Positions 17,451-25,224 of a DNA stretch of 64,000 nt are shown piece after piece. Under the pieces are notes generated by a model, which made no database searches, was not told the DNA's origin, and saw nothing but the letters and a program-made list of their open reading frames with translations. The translations under genes were made by a program, and so were the position numbers. Position 1 is the first letter of the stretch. Every line of letters begins with the position of its first letter. Origin of the DNA: Dyella sp. C11. GTDB lineage: Bacteria; Pseudomonadota; Gammaproteobacteria; Xanthomonadales; Rhodanobacteraceae. Location of the stretch: the NCBI RefSeq assembly GCF_003121485.1, contig NZ_QAVX01000007.1:62001-126000 (forward strand). Direction: 5' to 3'.

Positions 17451-18818
17451 ATGCTGTCTTTCCGCCCCGATCGCGCCAGGGTGGCGCACGAGGTCGGCGC
17501 CACGGTGCGTCTTGCCCTTCCCCTGATCGCCGCACAGCTCGCCGCGGTCGGCCCCAATTTCGTGGATGCCGTGCTTGCGGGGCATTTGAGTGCGCACGTG
17601 CAGGCGGCGGTTACCACCGCGGTCAGCATCTGGGCGCTGGCGCTGGTCAGCGCGCTGGGCATGATGATGGCCGTGCCGCCATCGGTGGCCCAGCTGGACG
17701 GCGCCGGGCGCCGCCATGAAGTAGGTGCGGTGTTCGTGCAGGCGATGTGGCTGGCCTGGGGCATGGGCATCGTGCTGTGGTTCCTGGTGCGCCATGCCAC
17801 GCCCTTGCTTGGCTGGATTGGCGTGGTGCCCACGTTGCGCACGGACGTGACGCACTTCCTGCATGCGATCAGCTGGGCGGCACCGGCCATGACCAGCTAT
17901 TTCGCGATACGTGGCTTGTCAGAAGGCCTGTCGATGACGCGGCCATCCATGTATTTCAGCTTCGGTGGCCTGCTGGTGCTGGCGCCGCTGGGCTATGTGC
18001 TGATGTACGGCAAGTTCGGCCTGCCGGCGCTCGGCTCGCTGGGCAGCGGCATCGCCACGGCCACCGTGCTGTGGCTGGAGATGCTGGGCTTCCTTTGGTA
18101 CGTGATCAAACATCCGGCGTACCGCGACGTGGGACTGCGCGAAGGCCTGGCCTGGCCCCGGCCGCACATGATCCTCGAACTGCTGAAGATCGGCGGCCCG
18201 ATGTCCATCACGCTGCTCGCCGAGGGCGGCCTGTTCGTCGCCGTGGCGCTGGCCATCGCGACACTGGGCGAGACGGTGGTGGCCAGCCATCAGGTCGCGC
18301 TGAGCGTGGCCACGGTGTTCTTCATGATACCGCTGGGACTCTCCATGGCGATTACCGTGCGCGTGGGCAACGCGGTAGGTCGCAATGACGAGCGTGGCGT
18401 GCGTTATGCCGGGTTCTGCGGTATCGCGTTGGCGCTGGTCGTGCAGACCGTCTCCTGCTCGGTGATGCTGGGTCTGCCGCATGTGCTTGCCAGCATGTAC
18501 ACGCGCGACGCGGCAGTGAACGCCCTGGCCGTGCAGTTGATGGTGCTGGCCGGTTTCTTCCAGTTTTCCGACGGCATCCAGGTCACCTCCAACGGCGCGC
18601 TGCGCGGCCTGAAGGACACGCGCGTACCGATGGTCATCACCCTTTTCGCCTACTGGGCGGTCGGCATGCCGGTGGGCTGGTGGCTGGCCTTCCACCAGGG
18701 CATGGGCGCGCGTGGCATGTGGATGGGGCTGATCGCCGGGCTTACCGTGGCGGCCGTGCTGCTGTTCACCCGCTTCTGGCGCAACGCTTTCCGCGCGCGC
18801 TGGCAACGCCCCGCCTGA
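17451..18818 (+). CDS. MATE-family efflux transporter (NorM-like)
   Basis: 455-aa, twelve-span multidrug and toxic compound extrusion protein that exchanges drugs for Na+ or H+. The N-terminal half carries LALPLIAAQLAAVGPNFVDAVLAGHLS and the C-terminal half has the matching repeat with ITLLAEGGLFVAVALAIATLGE. An AGGAG ribosome-binding site is 8 bases before the ATG. It is divergent from the DUF3667 gene across about 140 bases and is followed, on the same strand, by sppA 108 bases later. Confidence 0.93.
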   Translation: MLSFRPDRARVAHEVGATVRLALPLIAAQLAAVGPNFVDAVLAGHLSAHVQAAVTTAVSIWALALVSALGMMMAVPPSVAQLDGAGRRHEVGAVFVQAMWLAWGMGIVLWFLVRHATPLLGWIGVVPTLRTDVTHFLHAISWAAPAMTSYFAIRGLSEGLSMTRPSMYFSFGGLLVLAPLGYVLMYGKFGLPALGSLGSGIATATVLWLEMLGFLWYVIKHPAYRDVGLREGLAWPRPHMILELLKIGGPMSITLLAEGGLFVAVALAIATLGETVVASHQVALSVATVFFMIPLGLSMAITVRVGNAVGRNDERGVRYAGFCGIALALVVQTVSCSVMLGLPHVLASMYTRDAAVNALAVQLMVLAGFFQFSDGIQVTSNGALRGLKDTRVPMVITLFAYWAVGMPVGWWLAFHQGMGARGMWMGLIAGLTVAAVLLFTRFWRNAFRARWQRPA

Positions 18819-18926
18819 GCCGGCCCGCCGCAAGTTGCCGGGCGGCCCGGGCATGTGTCTTTTGCCCCACATGACCTTCGCCGCGCGAACAGCTACGCTG
18901 TTTGCAACACCTTGAGGAACTAGGCA

Positions 18927-20786
18927 ATGGCGGAGCCCCGCAATACCGGCTTTTGGGCATTTCTCTGCGTCCTCGGACGCGGCATCAACATTGTCCGGTT
19001 GACCATCCTCAACCTGATCTTCTTCGCTTTCCTGTTCATCGTGTTGCTGGTGCTGCTGGTGGCGTTCGCGGGAACGCACGTGGAGCACAACATCCAGGGC
19101 GACAGCGTGCTGGTCATCCAGCCGAAGGGCGAACTGGTCGAGCAGTACAGCAGCGACCCCATGCAACGCGCGCTGGCCAGCCTGTCGGGCAACACGCCCA
19201 AGCAGACCCAGCTGCGCGATATCGTGGGTGCCATCGATGCCGCGGCGAAGGATTCGCGCATCACGCGCATCCTGCTCAAGCCGGGCGAGATGCAGGGCGG
19301 CGGGTTTGCCTCGCTGCGCGAAGTGGGCGCGGCGCTGGATCGCTTCCGCGCGGCCGGCAAACCAGTGATCGTGTGGGCGCCCAGCTTCGACCAGGGCCAG
19401 TACTACCTTGCCGCGCACGCCGACCGCGTGCTGGTCGATCCGCAGGGTGGCGTGATGATCACGGGCCTCGCCAACTACCGACTGTTCTACAAGGACCTGC
19501 TCGACAAACTGGGCGTGGACGTGCACCTGTTCCGCGTCGGCCAGTTCAAGAGTGCGGCCGAGCCGTACATCCTCGACCACGCCTCGGCGGAAGCGAAGGA
19601 AGCCGACAGCTTCTGGATGGGCGGCCTGTGGGACAGCTACGTCAACGACGTGGCCAAGCTGCGCAAGATCGATCCGGCCACCTTGCGCGCTGACATCGAC
19701 GCGCTGCCGGAGCGCATCGCCACGGCCAAGGGCGATCTCGGCCAGTTGTCGCTGGACGAACATCTGGTGGACGGCGTTGCCACGCCGGCGGAAGTCGACG
19801 CCATGATGCGCAAGGAAGGCGTGCCGGCCGGCAAGAAAGGCGAGGGCTTCCGCCAGGTATCGCTGCAGCGCTACGCGTCCACGATCTCTGAAGACATCAC
19901 GCAGACGCCGGGTGTTTCCGTGGTGGTGGCCGAAGGTGAAATCACCGGCGGCAAGCAGCCGCAGGGTTCGATCGGCGGTGATTCCACCGCAGCGTTGATT
20001 CGCGCCGCGCGCGAAGACAAGCGCACCAAGGCACTCGTGCTGCGCGTGAACTCGCCGGGTGGCGAGGTGTACGCCGCCGAGCAGATTCGCCGCGAAGTGG
20101 CACTGACGCGCGAAGCCGGCATTCCGGTCGTGGTGTCGATGGGCAACGTGGCGGCGAGTGGCGGCTACTGGATCTCGATGAATGCCGACCGCATTTACGC
20201 CGAGCCCAACACCATCACCGGCTCCATCGGCATCTTCGGCATGGTGCTTACCGTGCCGGGTACGCTCGACAAGCTTGGCGTGAAGAGCGATGGCGTAGGC
20301 ACCAGCCCGTTGGCCGGCGCGTTCGACATCACCCGTCCGCTGGACCCCAAGGTGGGCACGGTGATCCAGGCCACCATCGAAAAGGGCTATCGCGATTTCG
20401 TGGGCCAGGTGGCGAAGGCACGTGGCAAGCCATACGATGCCATCGACGCTATTGCGCAGGGCCGCGTGTGGACTGGCCAGCAGGCGCTGGAGCGTGGGCT
20501 GGTCGATCAGCTCGGTGGCCTGGGCGAGGCGGTGGCCGATGCCTCGCAGCGCGCCAAGCTCGCCAAGAACGCGCCGGTGCGCTACGTGGAAGAGCCGATG
20601 GGCCAGTTCGAGCAATTCCTGATCCGGCTCAACGACGACGCCACCGTGCAGATGGCTCGCTCCTATGGCGTGCAGTTGCCGGCCTGGGTGGGACATATCC
20701 AGACGATGGCACCGGAGTTGAAGCTGTTGCGCACGGCGCAGTCGGGCGGTCCCAACGTGTACGCCTATTGCTTCTGCTCGCCGTAA
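18927..20786 (+). CDS. sppA: Signal peptide peptidase SppA, 67-kDa type
   Basis: Membrane protease that cleaves leftover signal peptides. 619 aa, the length of the long tandem-domain form. One N-terminal membrane span (about residues 25-48), then two S49 domains. The catalytic dyad is intact: Lys208 in GQFKSAAEPYI of the first domain and Ser411 in NVAASGGYWIS of the second, matching E. coli Lys209 and Ser409. AGGAA precedes the ATG at normal spacing, and a strong terminator follows. Confidence 0.95.
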   Translation: MAEPRNTGFWAFLCVLGRGINIVRLTILNLIFFAFLFIVLLVLLVAFAGTHVEHNIQGDSVLVIQPKGELVEQYSSDPMQRALASLSGNTPKQTQLRDIVGAIDAAAKDSRITRILLKPGEMQGGGFASLREVGAALDRFRAAGKPVIVWAPSFDQGQYYLAAHADRVLVDPQGGVMITGLANYRLFYKDLLDKLGVDVHLFRVGQFKSAAEPYILDHASAEAKEADSFWMGGLWDSYVNDVAKLRKIDPATLRADIDALPERIATAKGDLGQLSLDEHLVDGVATPAEVDAMMRKEGVPAGKKGEGFRQVSLQRYASTISEDITQTPGVSVVVAEGEITGGKQPQGSIGGDSTAALIRAAREDKRTKALVLRVNSPGGEVYAAEQIRREVALTREAGIPVVVSMGNVAASGGYWISMNADRIYAEPNTITGSIGIFGMVLTVPGTLDKLGVKSDGVGTSPLAGAFDITRPLDPKVGTVIQATIEKGYRDFVGQVAKARGKPYDAIDAIAQGRVWTGQQALERGLVDQLGGLGEAVADASQRAKLAKNAPVRYVEEPMGQFEQFLIRLNDDATVQMARSYGVQLPAWVGHIQTMAPELKLLRTAQSGGPNVYAYCFCSP

Positions 20787-20838
20787 CAACGGCGCGGACA
20801 TTGCCGGGTCAGGGCTCGGCAACGCTGCAAGGCATCGA

Positions 20839-20867
20839 ACCGCCATCGGAAACGGTGGCGGTTTTTT
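20839..20867 (+). terminator. Intrinsic terminator after sppA
   Basis: CCGCCA and TGGCGG arms around TCGGAAACGG, followed by TTTTTT. Confidence 0.85.
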
Positions 20868-20920
20868 CATGCCTTGAACGAATCATCGTTACGTGAGCGC
20901 GCGATGGCGCCCCGACGGGT

Positions 20921-21754
20921 TTATGCGATGGCCGCGTTGAAATACTCGCCGTGCCGTTCAACGCATACGGGCATGCCGAACGTTTCGGAAAGCAGCGGGC
21001 CGGTAAGCACGTCGGCCTTGCTGCCTTGCTTGAGCAATCGCCCATCGCGCAGCAGGACCACCTGCTGGATCTCGGGAAGAATTTCTTCCACGTGATGCGT
21101 TACCAGCAGCAGCGTGGTGCCGTGCTGTGCCAGTCCGCGCAGGTTTTCCAGGAAACGCCGGCGACTGGCCATGTCGAGCCCCGCGCAAGGTTCGTCGAGC
21201 AGCAAGGCGCGTGGACGATGCACCAGGGCTCGTGCGATCAACACGCGTCGCGCCTCACCGGTGGAAAGGCTCGCCATCGTGCGGCCGAGCAGATGCGTGG
21301 CACCGGCTTGTTCCAGCGCATTGGCGGCACGTTCGCGCATGGCAGGCGTCACATGGTGGTTCAGTCCCAGTCGCTGTGCGGCGAAAAAACTCGACAGCAC
21401 CGCTTCGGAAACTTCCAGCGTGGCGTCGCTGGTGCAGTCGTGTTGAAGCGAAGGCGACACGATGCCCAGCAGTCCGCGCAGATCCGAGACATGCCAGCGG
21501 TCGCGACCGAATACATGCATCGACGCACGACCGTCGCCGCGTGCGAGCGGATAGAGTTCGCGCGTGATCAATCGCACGAGCGTGGATTTTCCCGCGCCGT
21601 TCGCACCCAGGATGGCGGTGTGCTCGCCTGCGCCAATGCGCAGGCTGAACCGGTCGAGGATCAGGCGTTCACCGCGCATCACGCTGGCATCGTCGATATC
21701 CAGCAGCGGCGCGTTGGCAAGGTGGTCATGGTGGGCGTTCATGCCGGACACCAT
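20921..21754 (-). CDS. ABC transporter ATP-binding protein
   Basis: 277-aa stand-alone ATPase with Walker A GANGAGKST, signature LSTGEARR (Ser-Thr-Gly variant), Walker B ALLLDEP, D-loop and switch histidine THHVEE. No permease or binding protein is adjacent, so the partner is elsewhere or the protein works alone like the ModF/PhrA-type cytoplasmic ATPases it resembles in order of motifs. The start may be the second ATG (21742), which gives MNAHHDHL; neither has a clear ribosome-binding site. The small lipoprotein gene lies 45 bases upstream on the same strand. Confidence 0.85.
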   Translation of the reverse strand: MVSGMNAHHDHLANAPLLDIDDASVMRGERLILDRFSLRIGAGEHTAILGANGAGKSTLVRLITRELYPLARGDGRASMHVFGRDRWHVSDLRGLLGIVSPSLQHDCTSDATLEVSEAVLSSFFAAQRLGLNHHVTPAMRERAANALEQAGATHLLGRTMASLSTGEARRVLIARALVHRPRALLLDEPCAGLDMASRRRFLENLRGLAQHGTTLLLVTHHVEEILPEIQQVVLLRDGRLLKQGSKADVLTGPLLSETFGMPVCVERHGEYFNAAIA

Positions 21755-21799
21755 GCACGTTCGGACGTCCGATTGCCAAGTCCCTTGGCTGGCGGGCGG

Positions 21800-22018
21800 C
21801 TATTGCTGGGTGGCGTCCAGCTGCTGCTGTTGCTTCTGTGCCTGCTGGTCGACAGCCTTCTGTACGTCGCGGGCACGCTGCTTGTCCTTCTCCATGTCGT
21901 CCCACGGCGTGGCCACGCGCGCCGTGCTGGCGCTTGCCGGAGCGGCTTCGGGCGCGGGTGCCTTGCCGGAGCAGGCGGCGAGGGAGATCAAGCAGAGCAG
22001 GGGAGCAAACCGTTTCAT
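21800..22018 (-). CDS. Small predicted lipoprotein (72 aa)
   Basis: The protein has a signal peptide ending in the lipobox LAAC (Cys16), then an Ala/Pro-rich linker and a highly charged Gln-rich C-terminal helix (KDKQRARDVQKAVDQQ and onward) likely to be coiled coil. The start has GAGG 8 bases upstream. A long open frame continues above this ATG but has shadow composition against the overlapping SDR gene. Function unknown; the helical tail resembles small Gram-negative envelope lipoproteins. Confidence 0.72.
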   Translation of the reverse strand: MKRFAPLLCLISLAACSGKAPAPEAAPASASTARVATPWDDMEKDKQRARDVQKAVDQQAQKQQQQLDATQQ

Positions 22019-22111
22019 GTAAAGCCTCGCCGAAGGATGGATGCCGCGTCCTGTGCCCATCGTACCGGCGAATGCTTGGCGACGAACGTGCGCAGGCTCT
22101 AAGCTCGTTGC

Positions 22112-22894
22112 ATGAACGCACGCATCGACGCCTGGCAACTCCAGGGGCATACCGCCTTGATCACGGGTGCCAGCAAAGGCATCGGCTACGCCACCGCCCG
22201 CGAGCTGGCGGCACTGGGCGCCAACCTGCTGCTGGTGGCGCGCGACGCCGACTATCTTGAGCAGGTCCGCGTGGAGCTGCTGGACGATTTCCCTGGCATC
22301 GAAGTGCTGGCTTTCGGTGCGGATCTGGCCGAACAGGAAGAGCGTCTTGCCGTGTTCGACTGGGTGGCCGATCTCGGCGCGCCGCTGTCGCTGCTGGTGA
22401 ACAACGCGGGAGGCAACCGTCCTGACTCGACGCTGGCGTATCGCGAAGACGAATACCGCACCATCTTCGAGCAGAACCTGTTTTCGGCGTTCGAAATGTG
22501 CCGCCTGGCCCATCCGCAACTGGTGCAGCATGCGAATGCGGCCATCGTGAATGTCGGCTCCGTCTCGGGCGTCACGCACGTGCGCACCGGTTCGCCCTAC
22601 GGCATGACCAAGGCCGCGCTGCACCAGCTCACACGCAACCTCGCGGTGGAATGGGCGGCCGATGGCATCCGCGTGAATGCGGTGGCGCCCTGGTACATCC
22701 GCACGCAGCGCTCCGAGCCCGCACTCGCGAACGACGAATATCTGGACGAGGTGCTGGACCGCACGCCGCTGCGCCGCATCGGTGAGCCGGAGGAAGTCGC
22801 CGCGGCGATTGCCTTTCTCTGTCTTCCGGCAGCCAGCTACGTCACCGGACAAGTGCTCGCGGTGGATGGCGGGTTCCTCAATTACGGGTTCTAG
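22112..22894 (+). CDS. SDR-family oxidoreductase (tropinone-reductase-like)
   Basis: 260-aa classical short-chain dehydrogenase. Cofactor motif TGASKGIG near residue 20, NNAGG near 95, catalytic Ser in NVGSVSG, and Tyr163-x3-Lys167 in YGMTK. The C-terminus VTGQVLAVDGGF is typical. Arg in LLVARDAD after beta-2 suggests NADPH. Order and phrasing fit the tropinone-reductase-like group, but substrate cannot be assigned. No ribosome-binding site stands out. The 3' side borders the DnaA-box-like repeat array. Confidence 0.9.
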   Translation: MNARIDAWQLQGHTALITGASKGIGYATARELAALGANLLLVARDADYLEQVRVELLDDFPGIEVLAFGADLAEQEERLAVFDWVADLGAPLSLLVNNAGGNRPDSTLAYREDEYRTIFEQNLFSAFEMCRLAHPQLVQHANAAIVNVGSVSGVTHVRTGSPYGMTKAALHQLTRNLAVEWAADGIRVNAVAPWYIRTQRSEPALANDEYLDEVLDRTPLRRIGEPEEVAAAIAFLCLPAASYVTGQVLAVDGGFLNYGF

Positions 22895-22926
22895 CGGGCA
22901 TCTCGCGTTGCCGGTTTGAACCGCTG

Positions 22927-23500
22927 TCCACAGCAGGTGTGGATGGTGCGTGGGCAAGCCTGTGGATAGGCATCGCAAGTCACTGCTGCGGCGAATGTTT
23001 CACCACACTGCGCAGGTTTTCATCACGACCCATGTGTTTTTCCACAGCTGGTGTGGACGGGCCGTGGGCAAGCCTGTGGACAGATCACGCAAGTGCATGA
23101 CATCGCCGCGGTTTCATCATCGTGCGCATATTTGCATCAGCCCGTGCGCGCGTGTTTTCCACAGCGATTGTGGATGGCGCATGGACAAGCCTGTGGATGG
23201 ATGACGCAAGTGCGCGCCCGCACGACGTTTTCAGCAGCGTGCGCATTTTTGCAGCAGCGTTGATGCGCACTTTTCCACAGCACATGTGGAATGCCGTGGG
23301 GCAAGCCTGTGGATAGGTGATGCAAGTGGCCGTTACCAGCACAGTTTCATCATCGTGATCACATGTGCGCCAGCGTGCGCAGGCTTATTTGTCCACAGCG
23401 ATTGGGGAAAGCCTGGTGGCAAGCCTGTGGACAACCGGATACTGGCGTTTCGCAACATGCACTTGCATGGGTTTGCGCAAAAAATACTCAGCGCGCAGAT
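22927..23500. repeat. Five-unit ~116-bp tandem array rich in DnaA-box-like hexamers
   Basis: Units begin at TCCACAGC at 22927, 23041, 23158, 23274 and 23392 (spacings 114, 117, 116, 118). Each has TCCACA, five variable bases, TGTGGA, then GGCAAGCCTGTGGA (one unit has GACAAGCC) and, in units 1-4, GCAAGT; the rest of the unit is looser, with GTTTCATCATCGTG recurring in units 2 and 4. The unit-5 dyad is degenerate (TGGGGA). Several boxes (TGTGGATAG, TTTTCCACA) are one mismatch from a DnaA box. It fills the 607-bp gap between the SDR and DUF4124 genes; short ORFs across it change frame between units. Confidence 0.85.
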
Positions 23501-23501
23501 A

Positions 23502-24131
23502 TCAACAGCTGCGCAGTTGTGAGAGCAGCTGGCGCTCGCGTCGCTCCAGGGGCGGCTGGTCGCTCTTGAAGGCGCGGCGAAGTTTGGTCTCGTTGTCTTC
23601 GTAGGCATCGCGCAACGCGCGGCAGGTTTCAGCGCGGGTCAGCTCGCGGCATTGGTCCTGCACCCACACGTAGTTGTTGGCGATGAGCCCGGGCGTAATG
23701 CGTCCGCGATTGAGTTCCGGTGCGGACGCGCCCGCTGCGCCACGGCCGCCGTAGACCTGCGATAACGGCAGCTGCGATGCGCCGAGGATGCCGTAAGGCA
23801 CCTGATAGGGCTGCGGATCGCCATGGCTGCTGGTGTAGGTGGTGCCATCGGTGGCGCGCACGCACGCGAACATCTCGGGGAGTTCGCTGGCGGGAAGTGG
23901 CGGTGGAGGCGGTGGCGGTTGGTCGGGCGCCGGTGTCGGCTCAGGCTCGGATGGTGGCGGCGTGTAGGCCGGCGAGTCGTCCAGCTGCAGCACCTGCTGG
24001 CGTTGGCCGGCGCTGCACGGCTTGTCCTGGAACGACGTCTTGCCGCTGGCGTCAGTGCACTGGTATGCCGTGCCCGCAGCAGCGGGCAGGCTGAAGAGGA
24101 GAAGCGTGGCCAGCAGACACCAGCGGATCAT
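23502..24131 (-). CDS. DUF4124-domain secreted protein
   Basis: 209 aa with a signal peptide (cleavage near AAAG/TAYQC). The mature N-terminus has the DUF4124 pattern AYQCTDASGKTSFQDKPC, followed by a proline-rich linker (residues ~65-85) and a C-terminal part with paired cysteines (CVRATDG, DQCRELTRAETC). GGGGGAACGC precedes the ATG. It starts 25 bases after degV, so both are probably co-transcribed. Function of DUF4124 is unknown; an envelope role is likely. Confidence 0.82.
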   Translation of the reverse strand: MIRWCLLATLLLFSLPAAAGTAYQCTDASGKTSFQDKPCSAGQRQQVLQLDDSPAYTPPPSEPEPTPAPDQPPPPPPPLPASELPEMFACVRATDGTTYTSSHGDPQPYQVPYGILGASQLPLSQVYGGRGAAGASAPELNRGRITPGLIANNYVWVQDQCRELTRAETCRALRDAYEDNETKLRRAFKSDQPPLERRERQLLSQLRSC

Positions 24132-24156
24132 GCGTTCCCCCTGAACGTGTGCTCGA

Positions 24157-25101
24157 TCAGAAATCGACGGCGTGTTCCTCGGCCGCGAAACCCAGCGTCA
24201 CGGCGCCTTCGCCCACGTTGACCATGCCGGTGATGCTCATCGGTGCTTCCATCAAATCCACGCCGCATTCTTCGCAGGCGGTACGCAGCGCCGCGTAACC
24301 GGGCAGCTTGCCAAGCTCGGCAAGGTCGCCGCCGTAGCTCACGCACACTGCCGGTACCAGCAGGCCAGCATGTACGCGTTGCGCTGCGTAGTTGAACAGC
24401 GTTTCGGCGCCGTGATCGAAGCCGCGCACCTTGCCTACCGGAGCGGTCTCGCCACGGTAGCCGCGCAGCAGCGGCTTGATGTCCAGCGCCGAGCCGAGCA
24501 TGGCGCTGAACAAGCCCACGCTGCGATCGCCTTTTTTCTTGGCACGCGCGCGGAGGTAGTAGAGATCGCGCGGCAGCATGTAGCCGTACGAATTGTTGGC
24601 GATGTAAGTGAGCCGCTCGCGGATCGCCGCTGGCACTTCGCCGGCTTCGATCAGGCGCGTGGCTTCCACGATGGCGGGGCCCGACCCGGCGAACAGCGTG
24701 CGCGTATCGATCACGCGCATCAGGAACGGACCGGTCATGTTGTTCTTCTCGCGCACGCCGCGGTAGTTCTTCAGCACCGCGAAGCTGGCCTTGATCACAT
24801 GGTCGTTGATGGCGCTGCGCGTGGCGGTGATGGTGAGGCAGAACACGCAGTCCTGCTCCAGCACCAGCTTTTCGAGAAAGAGCTTCTGCACATCTTCGAC
24901 GGAACAGGGGATGGTCTCGGCCGAATGGCTGCGGCTGCCGAGCTTGCGATCCAGGAAGCGATGAAGCTCGACCTGGTTGCGGTTGTCCATGAAGATTTCA
25001 TCATCGATGCGGATGGTGATGGGCATCACCGCGATGTTGTGCTTCTGCAAAAAGTCCTGCGGCAGATCGCAGGCCGCATCGATCGCCAAACCCATCCGCA
25101 T
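24157..25101 (-). CDS. DegV-family fatty-acid-binding protein
   Basis: 314 aa, DegV fold. In Gram-positive bacteria members (FakB) present a fatty acid to the kinase FakA; no FakA-like gene is visible here. The N-terminal AIDAACDLPQDFLQKHNIAV, the TIPCSVEDV loop and the conserved VIDTRT segment match the family, and GMVNVGEGAVTLGF closes it. GGGGAG precedes the ATG. Its place between fadE and the DUF4124 gene on one strand suggests a fatty-acid link (inference). Confidence 0.88.
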   Translation of the reverse strand: MRMGLAIDAACDLPQDFLQKHNIAVMPITIRIDDEIFMDNRNQVELHRFLDRKLGSRSHSAETIPCSVEDVQKLFLEKLVLEQDCVFCLTITATRSAINDHVIKASFAVLKNYRGVREKNNMTGPFLMRVIDTRTLFAGSGPAIVEATRLIEAGEVPAAIRERLTYIANNSYGYMLPRDLYYLRARAKKKGDRSVGLFSAMLGSALDIKPLLRGYRGETAPVGKVRGFDHGAETLFNYAAQRVHAGLLVPAVCVSYGGDLAELGKLPGYAALRTACEECGVDLMEAPMSITGMVNVGEGAVTLGFAAEEHAVDF

Positions 25102-25224
25102 GATTGTCGCTCCCCAATGACTGCGTCAGGCAACATAGCACGCACCCCCGTACGTGCCGACCCTGACCGTTGGGCCATGATGCTATGGTTTTTTTCGGGT
25201 CCTGTGGATTGCGGTGCAACATCG

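Noticed and set aside
17919-20870. Minus-strand open frame of ~980 aa opposite MATE and sppA
   Set aside because: Same shadow effect; it spans two plus-strand genes with intact motifs and has no domain of its own.
22950-23342. Short ORFs with repeated KPVDR or SIHRLVH peptides in the 116-bp array
   Set aside because: The repeat periods (114, 117, 116, 118) are not all multiples of three, so the frame is not kept across the array; no ribosome-binding site.
22927-23500. Array considered as a CRISPR
   Set aside because: Units are ~116 bp with diverged interiors, not short identical repeats with unique spacers, and no cas genes are present.
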